41,589 bases of DNA, taken from an uncultured Bacillaceae bacterium (lineage in GTDB: Bacteria > Bacillota > Bacilli > Bacillales > Alkalibacillaceae). A program made the position numbers and the translations under genes. Under the pieces are notes generated by a model that was given only the letters and a program-made list of their open reading frames with translations, made no database searches and had not been told where the DNA came from. The number at the start of each line of letters is the position of its first letter. The first letter of the stretch is position 1. The stretch is taken from NCBI GenBank assembly GCA_937958375.1, contig CALGNY010000073.1, forward strand, positions 1 to 41,589. Reading direction: 5' to 3'. Below, piece by piece: positions 23,355 through 32,721 of the stretch.

Positions 23355-25661
23355 ATGCTTAAAAGCAAAATGAATTGGAAAATCGAAGAAGCTGTTGAAC
23401 TTCAAAGTGAACCAATTCATCCATCACCGGTGATCAGTCGGATGTTGGCAAAACGGAATATACATACAAAAGAAGAAGCGGAAGCGTTTTTGAATCCACA
23501 TAAAGATAATTTGCATGATCCATTCTTGTTTGAAGAAATGGAGATTGCGGTGAAGCGGATCAAACAAGCAATTGAACAACATGAAAAAATTATGATTTAT
23601 GGCGATTACGATGCAGATGGTGTCACATCGACGGCCATTCTGGTTATGACGTTAAAACAAATGGGTGCAGCCGTTGATTATTATATACCGAACCGGTTTA
23701 CAGAAGGCTATGGACCGAACGCGCAAGCTTTTGAGGCGATTCAAGCACACGATGTCGATTTGATTATCACGGTGGACAATGGGATCGCTGCACCAAAGGA
23801 AGCACAACTGGCCAGAGAACTTGGGATGGATTTGATCATTACCGACCACCACGAAGGACAAGATGAGTTGCCAGAAGCGATTGCGACGATTCATCCCAAT
23901 TTGTCTACTGGTTACCCTTTCGATCATTTAGCCGGAGCAGGTGTAGCGCTAAAAGTAGCCCAAGCATTGATGGGGAAATTGACAGATGAAATGTTATCGC
24001 TAGCAGCCATTGGTACGGTCGCTGATTTGGTTCCTGTGATTGGGGAAAATCGAATCTTGGTCAAAGAGGGATTAGCCGCATTAAAACAGACCCGATTGCC
24101 AGGTTTGATGGCGTTAAAAAATGCGGGTAAATTAGCAGGGGAGATGACGAGTGAAGATATTGGCTTTGTCATCGGACCACGTCTCAATGCGGTTGGCCGC
24201 CTTCAGGATGCTGACTTGGCTGTGGACCTATTGTTGGAACAAGATCCCGTCATCGCTTCTGAAATGGCTGCCGAAGTCGAAAAGCTTAACCAAGAAAGAC
24301 AAAAACTCGTACAAAAAATAACAGAAGAAGCCATTGAAGTCGTTGAAGAAAAACACCAAGATGACTACGTGTTGGTGATTGCAGGTGTTGATTGGAATCC
24401 AGGAGTATTAGGGATCGTTGCCTCGCGCTTATTGAACAAGTACCACCGGCCAACCATCATGCTGAACATCGATTCTGAACAACAACTTGCCAAAGGGAGT
24501 GCAAGGAGCATACCAGGCTTTGATATTTTCCGCAGTGGAATGGCGCTTAGACATCTGTTTGTCCATTTCGGTGGTCATCCACAAGCTGCAGGAATGACGG
24601 TTCGTACAGAGGATATTGATGAACTCCGAAGTCAATTGAATCAGATGGCTTCAGAGCAGCTCTTACCGGAGGACTTTCATCCGACACTTGAGATCGAAGA
24701 AATCATTGACTGGGAAGCCATCGACATGAGCTTTCCAGAGTTGATTGATCAACTAGCGCCATTTGGCATGAACAACAACCGCCCTATTTTCCAAATCAGT
24801 GACGTCGAAGTCAAAAACTTACGTAAAATCGGCGCAAAGAAAAATCATCTGAAATTAACCGGAACCTGTGGAAGCAAAATGGTTGAAGCGGTTGGTTTCC
24901 AAATTGGCGATGTCGCCGATCGTTTGTCACCTGGCAGCACAATCGACCTGGCTGGTGAAATTCAAATCAATGAATGGAATGGGAACCGAAAACTTCAAGT
25001 CCTCATCAAAGATGTCCGGTGTGAGGAGTGGCAGTTATTCGATTATCGCGGGAAGCCATTCCAACTACCGTCCACGATTTCTTCAGAGGATGTAACGGCG
25101 GTTTACTTCAATGAACAACGCAATCGATTGGGCCCGGCTGTCAGATTAGTTGAAGCGGCGGAAATTCAGGAACCGGTGTGTAAACATTTAATCATCACAG
25201 ATTTGCCGAACAGCTTGGATGAGTTGGAAGAAGTATTGGAACGGCTGGAATTTGAGTCACTTTATTTATGTTTTCCGACAAATCAATCGACTTATTTTAA
25301 TAAATTCCCTTCAAGGAACGACTTCAAAGATTTATATGTGACGATTCGAAAGCATCAAGTCATTCAAAAAGATCAACGAGGCTTACTGGCCGAGGCGAAA
25401 AAAGTGACGGTTGAAGAATTGGATTTTATGCTTGAAGTGTTTTTTGACTTGGATTTTGTTAAACTAGTGGATGGTGATGTTTATTATGTGGAACAAACGA
25501 CACCTAAAAATCTCACCGATTCGGTTACTTATCAACAACGAATCAAACGGATGGAACTTGAAAAAACACTCTATTATTCAAGCTACAACGAATTGAAAGA
25601 TTGGATCTCATTAAGACGAGGTCGCAAGCGAGTGGAAGGAGAAGTCGTTCATGGATTATAA
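23355..25661 (+). CDS. recJ: single-stranded-DNA-specific exonuclease RecJ
   Basis: A 768-residue DHH-family 5'-3' exonuclease of repair and recombination. The metal-binding motifs are GDYDADG (residues 83-89), DNG (D141) and DHH (164-166). The DHHA1 motif is GGHPQAAGM, with an OB fold after it and a long Firmicute-specific C-terminal part from about residue 570. The start is ATG 23355 behind GGGGTG. It overlaps apt by 11 bases, so the two are co-translated as in other Bacillaceae. Confidence 0.97.
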   Translation: MLKSKMNWKIEEAVELQSEPIHPSPVISRMLAKRNIHTKEEAEAFLNPHKDNLHDPFLFEEMEIAVKRIKQAIEQHEKIMIYGDYDADGVTSTAILVMTLKQMGAAVDYYIPNRFTEGYGPNAQAFEAIQAHDVDLIITVDNGIAAPKEAQLARELGMDLIITDHHEGQDELPEAIATIHPNLSTGYPFDHLAGAGVALKVAQALMGKLTDEMLSLAAIGTVADLVPVIGENRILVKEGLAALKQTRLPGLMALKNAGKLAGEMTSEDIGFVIGPRLNAVGRLQDADLAVDLLLEQDPVIASEMAAEVEKLNQERQKLVQKITEEAIEVVEEKHQDDYVLVIAGVDWNPGVLGIVASRLLNKYHRPTIMLNIDSEQQLAKGSARSIPGFDIFRSGMALRHLFVHFGGHPQAAGMTVRTEDIDELRSQLNQMASEQLLPEDFHPTLEIEEIIDWEAIDMSFPELIDQLAPFGMNNNRPIFQISDVEVKNLRKIGAKKNHLKLTGTCGSKMVEAVGFQIGDVADRLSPGSTIDLAGEIQINEWNGNRKLQVLIKDVRCEEWQLFDYRGKPFQLPSTISSEDVTAVYFNEQRNRLGPAVRLVEAAEIQEPVCKHLIITDLPNSLDELEEVLERLEFESLYLCFPTNQSTYFNKFPSRNDFKDLYVTIRKHQVIQKDQRGLLAEAKKVTVEELDFMLEVFFDLDFVKLVDGDVYYVEQTTPKNLTDSVTYQQRIKRMELEKTLYYSSYNELKDWISLRRGRKRVEGEVVHGL

Positions 25662-26166
25662 GAAATATGTAACGATTGTTGAAGATTGGCCAAAAGAGGG
25701 CATTCAATTTAAAGATATTACGACATTGATGGATAACGGTGAAGCATTTAAGGCTGCCGTCGATGAAATCGTGGAATACGCAAAAGAAGTCGAAGCGGAA
25801 CTAGTAGTCGGACCTGAAGCCAGAGGATTTATCGTTGGTTGCCCAGTTTCCTATGCATTAGGAATAGGATTTGCACCGGTTCGTAAAGAAGGAAAGCTGC
25901 CGCGAGAAACGATTAAAGTCGATTACGGATTGGAATATGGCAAAGATGTATTGACGATCCATAAAGATGCCATCAAACCTGGACAAAAAGTTCTGGTCAT
26001 TGATGATTTGCTGGCAACGGGAGGTACGGTTGAAGCGACGATTCAATTAGTCGAAGAGCTAGGCGGAGAAGTCGTCGGATGTGCATTTTTGATTGAACTA
26101 GCGTACTTAAACGGCCGGGATAAACTGAAAGGATATGACTTACGTTCGTTAATGACATACAAATAA
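25651..26166 (+). CDS. apt: adenine phosphoribosyltransferase
   Basis: A 171-residue purine salvage enzyme that makes AMP from adenine and PRPP. The PRPP-binding motif VLVIDDLLATGGT is at residues 114-126 and GPEARGF at 54-60. It starts within the 3' end of recJ behind GGAAGGAG. The next gene, relA, consumes and regulates purine nucleotides; the recJ-apt-relA order is conserved. Confidence 0.98.
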   Translation: MDYKKYVTIVEDWPKEGIQFKDITTLMDNGEAFKAAVDEIVEYAKEVEAELVVGPEARGFIVGCPVSYALGIGFAPVRKEGKLPRETIKVDYGLEYGKDVLTIHKDAIKPGQKVLVIDDLLATGGTVEATIQLVEELGGEVVGCAFLIELAYLNGRDKLKGYDLRSLMTYK

Positions 26167-26174
26167 GATGAGAG

Positions 26175-26217
26175 GGCTGGCTCGTACTTTGTAGAGTCAG
26201 CCACGTCTTTTAATTTT
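26175..26217 (+). terminator. possible weak terminator after apt
   Basis: GGCTGGCTC (26175-26183) pairs with GAGTCAGCC (26194-26202). The T tract after it is interrupted, so termination may be partial. Confidence 0.5.
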
Positions 26218-26230
26218 CAACAATTTTTGC

Positions 26231-26259
26231 TTTACAAATAATGACCCATTCAAGATAAT
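26231..26259 (+). promoter_or_regulatory. likely relA promoter
   Basis: TTTACA (26231-26236) and GATAAT (26254-26259) are separated by 17 bases, 37 bases before the relA start. Confidence 0.5.
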
Positions 26260-26295
26260 GGATAAAAGGTTATTAGACTGACTAGGTGGTTGTAT

Positions 26296-28491
26296 ATGGC
26301 TAAACATACAGTACGAACAATCGAAGAGGTGATGGAGCGGGCCAGTCGTTATTTGAATGACGATCATATGGCTTTTCTTCGTCATGCATATGACTATGCA
26401 GCCCATGCGCATGAAGGCCAGGTCAGAAAATCTGGTGAACCTTATATTCTTCATCCGATCCAAGTCGCTGATATATTGATTGATTTGGAGATGGACCCAG
26501 CGACGATTGCTGGGGGCTTCCTTCATGATGTCATTGAAGATACAGATATTACATATGACGATTTAAAAGAAGCGTTCAGTGAGGAAGTCGCTCAATTAGT
26601 TGATGGAGTGACTAAATTAGGACAGATCAAGTATAAATCTAAACAAGAACAACAAGCAGAAAACCATCGGAAAATGTTTATTGCCATGGCGAAGGATATT
26701 CGTGTCATTTTGATTAAATTGGCTGACCGCCTACATAATATGCGCACACTATCCTTCTTGCCGGAAGTGAAGCAGCGGAGAATCGCAAATGAAACGTTGG
26801 AGATATTTGCGCCGCTTGCTCATCGGTTAGGGATCTCCACCATTAAATGGGAGCTCGAAGATACCGCACTTCGGTATATGAATCCACAACAATACTACCG
26901 GATTGTCCAGTTGATGAGACAAAAACGTAGTGAACGGGAAGAATACATCGAAACGGTCATTGACGAAATTAATCAGCAATTGAATGATGTGGACATAGAA
27001 GCGGAGATATCTGGCCGACCAAAGCATCTCTATAGCATTTACCGCAAGATGGTCATTCAGAAGAAAGATTTCAATGAAATTTACGATTTGTTGGCGGTCC
27101 GCATTATTGTTAAGAACATTAAAGAATGTTATGCCGTTTTAGGGATCATCCATACGTTATGGAAACCGATGCCTGGCCGATTCAAAGATTATATCGCCAT
27201 GCCGAAACCAAACCTTTATCAGTCCCTTCACACGACAGTGATTGGTCCTGAAGGCGATCCACTCGAAGTTCAAATCCGTACTTCTGAGATGCATGAGATT
27301 GCAGAATATGGGATTGCAGCTCATTGGGCATATAAAGAAGGGAAATCAGAAAATCAAACACAAGAGGACATGTCCAAACAATTGGCATGGTTCCGTGATA
27401 TTTTGGAATGGCAAAATGAAACACGCGATGCCGAAGAATTCATGGAGTCATTGAAAGTCGATTTCTTTTCGGACATGGTTTATGTGTTCACGCCAAAAGG
27501 GGACGTCATCGAGCTTCCGAGCGGGTCTGTTCCACTGGATTTCGCCTACCGGATCCATACGGAAGTCGGGAACAAAACCGTCGGTGCCAAAATCAATGGA
27601 AAAATTGAGCCACTTGATTATGAATTGCAGACGGGCGATATTATTGAAGTGATGACTTCCAAACATTCTTATGGCCCTTCAGAAGATTGGTTGAAAATCA
27701 CGCAAACAACGCAAGCCAAAAACAAAATCAAGCAATTTTTCAAGAAGCAACGGAAAGAAGAGAATATCCAACGTGGCCGGGAAATGGTCGAAAAAGAAAT
27801 AAAGAACATGAATTTCAACGTCAAAGAAACGATGACAGAAGAAAACATTCAACTTGCCTTAGACCGATTCCATTTCCAAAATGAAGAAGATCTATTTGCA
27901 GCTGTTGGCTATCAAGGAGTAACCGCACAACAGGTAGCCAATCGAATTACCGAAAAAATCCGTGCGGAAGAAAAAGCGGTCGACTTAGAACAAACCCTGG
28001 AAAATCTTCAAAACGAAGTAAATACAAGTCGGAAACGGGCTTCCACATCCGGTGTCATTGTGCGAGGTTTGGACAACTTATTGATTCGCTTATCAAAATG
28101 CTGCAACCCGGTCCCGGGTGATGAAATTGTCGGGTTCATCACAAAAGGCAGGGGCGTTTCGGTTCACCGGGCGGATTGTCCGAATGTCGCCAATGAAGAT
28201 GAAACGCGGTTAATTGACGTCGAATGGGAATTGAACAATCAACAACATAAGAGTTATCACGTCGACCTAGAGATCACTGGTTATGACCGAAGCGGCTTCC
28301 TGAATGAGATTCTTCAAGCCGTGAATGAAACGAATACAAGTATTACCCATGTGAACGGAAAATCGGATAAAAACAAGATTGCGACGATTAATTTGACGAT
28401 TCTCATTCATAATTTGGAACATTTGCGACGAATTGTGGAGAGGATCAAAAAAATACGAGATGTATTTGCCGTTCAACGGTTGATTCATTAG
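26296..28491 (+). CDS. relA: bifunctional (p)ppGpp synthetase/hydrolase Rel
   Basis: A 731-residue stringent-response enzyme that makes and degrades (p)ppGpp on stalled ribosomes. The hydrolase HD residues are intact: H53 (ILHPIQVA), H77-D78 (FLHDVIEDT) and E81-D82, so it should be bifunctional, not a synthetase-only RelA. The synthetase domain lies around 230-350 (GRFKDYIAMPKPNLYQSLHT, EVQIRT). It is followed by TGS (VFTPKGDVIELPSGS), a zinc-finger region (LSKCCNPVPGD) and a C-terminal ACT domain. ATG 26296 is six bases after TAGGTGGT; an in-frame TTG at 26290 overlaps that site. Confidence 0.97.
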   Translation: MAKHTVRTIEEVMERASRYLNDDHMAFLRHAYDYAAHAHEGQVRKSGEPYILHPIQVADILIDLEMDPATIAGGFLHDVIEDTDITYDDLKEAFSEEVAQLVDGVTKLGQIKYKSKQEQQAENHRKMFIAMAKDIRVILIKLADRLHNMRTLSFLPEVKQRRIANETLEIFAPLAHRLGISTIKWELEDTALRYMNPQQYYRIVQLMRQKRSEREEYIETVIDEINQQLNDVDIEAEISGRPKHLYSIYRKMVIQKKDFNEIYDLLAVRIIVKNIKECYAVLGIIHTLWKPMPGRFKDYIAMPKPNLYQSLHTTVIGPEGDPLEVQIRTSEMHEIAEYGIAAHWAYKEGKSENQTQEDMSKQLAWFRDILEWQNETRDAEEFMESLKVDFFSDMVYVFTPKGDVIELPSGSVPLDFAYRIHTEVGNKTVGAKINGKIEPLDYELQTGDIIEVMTSKHSYGPSEDWLKITQTTQAKNKIKQFFKKQRKEENIQRGREMVEKEIKNMNFNVKETMTEENIQLALDRFHFQNEEDLFAAVGYQGVTAQQVANRITEKIRAEEKAVDLEQTLENLQNEVNTSRKRASTSGVIVRGLDNLLIRLSKCCNPVPGDEIVGFITKGRGVSVHRADCPNVANEDETRLIDVEWELNNQQHKSYHVDLEITGYDRSGFLNEILQAVNETNTSITHVNGKSDKNKIATINLTILIHNLEHLRRIVERIKKIRDVFAVQRLIH

Positions 28492-28517
28492 TGGTTCAGT
28501 AAGGAGAGAACGAATCG

Positions 28518-28961
28518 ATGCGTGCAGTCGTTCAACGAGTCACACACGGAGCAGTAGACGTCGATGACAAGCGTACAGGTGAAATTTCAGATGGTCTCGT
28601 CGTTTTGCTTGGTGTATCGACAGAAGATACGGACAAGGATGTGGATTATTTAGCTGAAAAAATCGTCCATTTACGGATTTTTGAAGACGAACAGCAAAAA
28701 ATGAATCTATCGTTAAAGGATGTCGGCGGAAAAATGTTGTCCATATCCCAGTTTACGCTTTATGGAGACACGAAAAAAGGAAGAAGACCAAATTTCATGA
28801 AAGCCGCAAGACCACAAGAAGCTCTCAAATTATATGAACTCTTTAATGAACGGGTAAGAGACCGTGGAGTGGAAGTGGAAGAAGGAAAATTTGGTGAACA
28901 TATGCAGGTTTCTATCTTCAATGATGGTCCTGTCACATTAATCATAGATACGGACGATTAA
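28518..28961 (+). CDS. dtd: D-aminoacyl-tRNA deacylase
   Basis: A 147-residue enzyme that hydrolyses D-aminoacyl-tRNA and glycyl-tRNA(Ala), protecting translation. The signature SQFTLYGDTKKGRRPNF and the cross-dimer Gly-cis-Pro motif NDGPVTLI are present. It is located 26 bases after relA with AAGGAGAG before the ATG, the common relA-dtd pairing. The hisS T-box promoter begins right after its stop. Confidence 0.97.
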   Translation: MRAVVQRVTHGAVDVDDKRTGEISDGLVVLLGVSTEDTDKDVDYLAEKIVHLRIFEDEQQKMNLSLKDVGGKMLSISQFTLYGDTKKGRRPNFMKAARPQEALKLYELFNERVRDRGVEVEEGKFGEHMQVSIFNDGPVTLIIDTDD

Positions 28962-28963
28962 TC

Positions 28964-28992
28964 TTGACATCTCCGCACAATATGTCTATGAT
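28964..28992 (+). promoter_or_regulatory. sigma-A promoter of hisS-aspS
   Basis: TTGACA (28964-28969) and TATGAT (28987-28992) are separated by exactly 17 bases. Confidence 0.88.
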
Positions 28993-28998
28993 AAGTTA

Positions 28999-29275
28999 AA
29001 ATTAAATACTTGATTTGAATACCTGTGAAGGAAAAAGTAGCAAGATCGCTTGGATCGACAGAGAATGTTTGCCTATGGCTGGAAGCAAACAGATGCAACT
29101 TCTTGTGAAAGACATTCCGGAGGTGCCCTGCTGAAGATGAAGTAGGCATGGGCCGCTGAACGCGTTAACGAAATGAAGTGAAAACAATACGACAGATGTA
29201 TTGTTTTAATCAGGGTGGCAACACGGGTAAACTCGTCCCTATCAATTGGAACAGGATTGATAGGGGCTTTTTTAT
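28999..29275 (+). promoter_or_regulatory. T-box riboswitch leader of hisS-aspS
   Basis: The leader senses uncharged tRNA and permits read-through when it binds. The T-box core AGGGTGGCAACACGGG is at 29212-29227. The competing terminator is CCCTATCAAT (29237-29246) with ATTGATAGGG (29256-29265) and a T run. Stem I closes with GGAA (29030-29033) and TTCC (29115-29118). By alignment with the second T-box of this window, the specifier is GAC (29111-29113, Asp); the overlapping CAT (29113-29115) would read His. The base after TGG is C, which would pair with a G at the tRNA discriminator position, as in tRNA-Asp. The leader fills the gap between dtd and hisS. Confidence 0.93.
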
Positions 29276-29305
29276 ATTGAAAATTGAATGATCAGGAGGC
29301 GATTG

Positions 29306-30574
29306 ATGGTGAGTATCCATATTCCACGAGGAACGGAAGATTTACTGCCTGAAGATAGCAGAAAGTGGCAAGTGATTGAAAATACATTGAAAGAGCTATC
29401 TGAGAAGTACCATTACAAAGAGATTCGGACGCCGATGTTTGAACGGACGGAGCTATTTCAGCGAGGTGTCGGTGATACGACGGACATCGTTCAAAAAGAA
29501 ATGTACACATTTAAAGACCGGGGCGGAAGAAGTTTGACCCTACGCCCGGAAGGAACAGCACCAGTGGCCAGGTCGTATGTGCAACATAAAATGCATGGGC
29601 TGCCCGAACAGCCGACGAAGCTGTATTATATCGGGCCGATGTTTCGGTATGAACGACCACAACAAGGGCGCACACGTCAATTTACACAATTCGGAATCGA
29701 GGCGATCGGGAGTGACAACCCGGCAATCGATGCCGAGGTGCTGGCGTTCGCTATGGAGTGTTATCAAGCATTCGGGTTAAAGTCATTAAAGCTAGTCATC
29801 AATAGCTTGGGCGACAAAGAAAGCAGGCAAAACCACCGTGAGGCGTTAGTGAATCACTTTAAGCCTCACAAAGAGGAGTTATGTAATGACTGTCAGACGC
29901 GGTTGGAAAAAAATCCACTTCGTTTGTTGGATTGTAAAGTCGACCAAGACCATCCGGCTATGGACACGGCTCCATCCATTTTGGATTATTTGAATGATTA
30001 CTCGAGAAACTATTTTGAGGAAGTCAAAAAACATTTGGATGCGATGAATATTCCATATACGGTCGACCAAAATTTGGTCAGAGGCCTTGACTATTACACA
30101 CATACTGCTTTTGAAATCATGAGTGAAGCAGAAGGATTCGGATCGATCACGACCCTATCTGGCGGCGGTCGTTATAATGGACTCATTCAAGACCTCGGAG
30201 GGCCTGAGACTTCGGGTATCGGTTTTGCATTAAGTATTGAACGTCTATTAATGGCACTTGAAGCTGAGAAACTGACGATTGATCAAGATTCAGAAATTGA
30301 TTGCTACGTCATAGCTTTAGGAGACGAAGTTACATTCAAGGTAACCGAAATCGTTCATCAATTACGTCAAGAAGGCATACGCGTCGACCGAGATTATCTG
30401 GGTAAGAAAATGAAAGGCCAGTTTAAAGCAGCCGAAAGGGCCCGAGCGAAATATGTTGTCATTTTAGGAGAAAATGAACTGAAAGAAAATCAAGCCAACG
30501 TCAAAGAGTTGGCGACCGGTGAAGAGAAGACTGTACCAATCGATCAAATTGGAGATTATATAGGAGGAAACTAA
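29306..30574 (+). CDS. hisS: histidyl-tRNA synthetase
   Basis: A 422-residue class II synthetase that charges tRNA-His. PRGTEDLLPEDS at the start, motif 2 around FRYERPQQGRTRQFTQFG, the histidine-A motif LVRGLDYYTHTAFE and motif 3 GIGFALSIERLL are all present, with a C-terminal anticodon-binding domain from about residue 325. I choose ATG 29306, six bases after AGGAGG; an in-frame ATG at 29288 lies upstream of that site. It is one base apart from aspS and shares its T-box leader. Confidence 0.97.
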   Translation: MVSIHIPRGTEDLLPEDSRKWQVIENTLKELSEKYHYKEIRTPMFERTELFQRGVGDTTDIVQKEMYTFKDRGGRSLTLRPEGTAPVARSYVQHKMHGLPEQPTKLYYIGPMFRYERPQQGRTRQFTQFGIEAIGSDNPAIDAEVLAFAMECYQAFGLKSLKLVINSLGDKESRQNHREALVNHFKPHKEELCNDCQTRLEKNPLRLLDCKVDQDHPAMDTAPSILDYLNDYSRNYFEEVKKHLDAMNIPYTVDQNLVRGLDYYTHTAFEIMSEAEGFGSITTLSGGGRYNGLIQDLGGPETSGIGFALSIERLLMALEAEKLTIDQDSEIDCYVIALGDEVTFKVTEIVHQLRQEGIRVDRDYLGKKMKGQFKAAERARAKYVVILGENELKENQANVKELATGEEKTVPIDQIGDYIGGN

Positions 30575-30575
30575 C

Positions 30576-32345
30576 ATGCTAGACCGATCACATTGCGGAA
30601 TACTTTCTGTAGATCAGCAAGACCAAAAGATTTTATTGAAAGGTTGGGTACAACGACGAAGAGATTTGGGTGGATTGATTTTCATTGACCTACGTGACCG
30701 GTCCGGTATCGTTCAGGTGGTGTTCAGTCCAGAAGCCAAAGAAGCACTTGAACAAGCGGAAAAAATCCGTAGTGAATTTGTGATTGAGGTAACGGGCGTC
30801 GTAAAAAAACGTGATGAAAAGACCGTGAATCCAAATATGAAAACGGGCGATATCGAAGTCGTTGCAGACGATTTGAAAATTATCAATACGTCAAAAGCAC
30901 TTCCGATTCAAATTGAAGATGAGTCGGATGCTACTGAAGAGATTCGATTGAAATACCGTTATTTGGATCTTCGACGGAAAACGATGCAAGATACGTTTGT
31001 GTTACGTCATCAAGCAGCACAAGCTTTCCGTTCCTATCTGAATCGACAAGGCTTTTTGGAAATGGAAACCCCCGTATTGACAAAAAGTACACCGGAAGGC
31101 GCACGTGACTATCTCGTACCTAGCCGTGTTCATCCGGGCGAATTTTATGCTTTGCCGCAGTCTCCACAACTGTTTAAGCAGTTGTTGATGATTTCCGGAT
31201 TTGAAAAGTACTACCAAATCACAAGATGTTTTCGTGACGAAGATTTGCGGGCCGATCGTCAACCGGAATTCACACAAATTGATATCGAAACATCATTCAT
31301 GAGCCAAGAAGAAATCATGAATATGACAGAGGAAATGCTTCAATTTGTCGTCAAGGAAGTCAAAGGCAAAGACGTGGATCGTAACTTTCCGCGGATGACA
31401 TACCAAGAAGCGATGGAACGATTTGGATCCGACAAACCAGATACACGCTTTGACATGGAGCTTCAGCCATTGAACGATTTCGCAAAAACCAGCAGCTTTA
31501 AAGTATTTAAGCAAGCGGTTGAAAATGGCGGATTGGTCAGTGCCATTAATGTCGAAAATCAAGCAGATCAATTCTCAAGAAAAAATATCGATCAGCTGAC
31601 GGATTATGTGAAAATATATGGTGCGAAAGGCCTTGCCTGGATCAAAGTGGATGAAAATAACCAACTCACAGGTCCAATCGCTAAGTTCTTTGATGAAGAA
31701 CAATCCGAGCAATTACTCAAACAAATGAACGGGAAAGCGAATGACTTACTTTTGTTTGTGGCCGATGAACACCAAATTGTTTACGATAGCTTAGGTGCCC
31801 TTCGATTAAAACTAGGGAAAGAGCTTGGATTAATTGATGAGGATCAATTGAACTTCTTATGGGTAACAGACTGGCCGTTGTTTGAATACGATCCAGAAGA
31901 TGGCCGTTACCACGCGGCTCATCACCCATTCACGATGCCAAAACATGAGGATATCGAGAAACTTGAAAGTTCACCAAAAACTGTCCAGGCTCAAGCTTAT
32001 GATGTGGTGTTGAATGGATTTGAGCTCGGTGGCGGATCATTACGTATTTATGAAAAAGACCTGCAAATGAAAATGTTTAAAGCACTCGGGTTCAGTCAAG
32101 AAAATGCTAACGAACAATTTGGATTTCTACTGGATGCATTAGAATATGGAGCACCTCCTCATGGTGGAATCGCTTTAGGATTTGATCGGTTAGTGATGTT
32201 GCTGGCAGGGAAAACAAACTTACGGGACACAATCCTCTTTCCGAAAACAGCTTCAGCATCTGACCCATTGACAGAAGCACCGTCTAGTGTTTCCGGGGAT
32301 CAACTAACGGAGTTGAATCTAGAATTGAAGAAAAAAGAAGGCTAA
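30576..32345 (+). CDS. aspS: aspartyl-tRNA synthetase
   Basis: A 589-residue bacterial-type class II synthetase charging tRNA-Asp. The N-terminal OB fold binds the anticodon (GWVQRRRDLGGLIFIDLRDR). The catalytic core has QSPQLFKQLLM, the motif 2 segment CFRDEDLRADRQPEFTQID and motif 3 GIALGFDRLVMLL. A bacterial GAD insertion lies at about residues 310-420. It is second in the hisS-aspS operon. The 6S RNA promoter lies directly downstream. Confidence 0.98.
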   Translation: MLDRSHCGILSVDQQDQKILLKGWVQRRRDLGGLIFIDLRDRSGIVQVVFSPEAKEALEQAEKIRSEFVIEVTGVVKKRDEKTVNPNMKTGDIEVVADDLKIINTSKALPIQIEDESDATEEIRLKYRYLDLRRKTMQDTFVLRHQAAQAFRSYLNRQGFLEMETPVLTKSTPEGARDYLVPSRVHPGEFYALPQSPQLFKQLLMISGFEKYYQITRCFRDEDLRADRQPEFTQIDIETSFMSQEEIMNMTEEMLQFVVKEVKGKDVDRNFPRMTYQEAMERFGSDKPDTRFDMELQPLNDFAKTSSFKVFKQAVENGGLVSAINVENQADQFSRKNIDQLTDYVKIYGAKGLAWIKVDENNQLTGPIAKFFDEEQSEQLLKQMNGKANDLLLFVADEHQIVYDSLGALRLKLGKELGLIDEDQLNFLWVTDWPLFEYDPEDGRYHAAHHPFTMPKHEDIEKLESSPKTVQAQAYDVVLNGFELGGGSLRIYEKDLQMKMFKALGFSQENANEQFGFLLDALEYGAPPHGGIALGFDRLVMLLAGKTNLRDTILFPKTASASDPLTEAPSSVSGDQLTELNLELKKKEG

Positions 32346-32388
32346 TGTGATCAAATAAATAATTCCATAAAATGTTTTGCGTTCTTTC

Positions 32389-32417
32389 TTGAATCTGAAA
32401 AAAACCTGTGTTATGAT
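32389..32417 (+). promoter_or_regulatory. promoter of the 6S RNA gene
   Basis: TTGAAT (32389-32394) and TATGAT (32412-32417) are separated by exactly 17 bases; the start is expected near 32424. Confidence 0.8.
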
Positions 32418-32423
32418 TTAACT

Positions 32424-32640
32424 ACAAAATGAAAGAAGCAATCCTAATGTGTTCGTTTTCTCCACTCACGTTTTGACCGAACACTTTAATGTAAGGGAGT
32501 CTGGCGTTCTTGTGCGGCGTATATGCCTTTTATAGGACATACAAAACACAAGACAGGACACCCACCTGCCTAGAGCGGGTTCAAAACATTATCGGGGAAA
32601 CGGCACAATTGGGATTGTGTACATACACGGACACGATTAA
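32424..32640 (+). ncRNA. ssrS: 6S RNA (bsrA/ssrS type)
   Basis: A non-coding region of about 215 bases downstream of aspS, where B. subtilis has its 6S-1 RNA gene. It has its own promoter and a following terminator. 6S RNA mimics an open promoter and sequesters sigma-A RNA polymerase. The 5' segment AATCCTAATGTGTTCG (32440-32455) can pair with CGGACACGATT (32628-32638) as the closing stem. Internal parts include GTCTGGCGTTCTTGTGCGG, hairpin ACCTGC/GCGGGT and hairpin CACAAT/ATTGTG. The ends are estimates. The call rests on synteny plus structure. Confidence 0.82.
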
Positions 32641-32641
32641 G

Positions 32642-32692
32642 AAGCTATTTTAAGCAATCGATTTGATTGTTTAAAATAGCTTTCTTTGTTCG
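32642..32692 (+). terminator. terminator after the 6S RNA
   Basis: AAGCTATTTTAAGCAATC (32642-32659) pairs with GATTGTTTAAAATAGCTT (32665-32682), with one mismatch, followed by a T-rich stretch. Confidence 0.85.
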
Positions 32693-32721
32693 TTCTTTAG
32701 AAATGCTAAACGTTTTCTTGA

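Noticed and set aside
29288..29305. ATG 29288 as the hisS start
   Set aside because: It lies upstream of AGGAGG; the family N-terminus and spacing fit ATG 29306.
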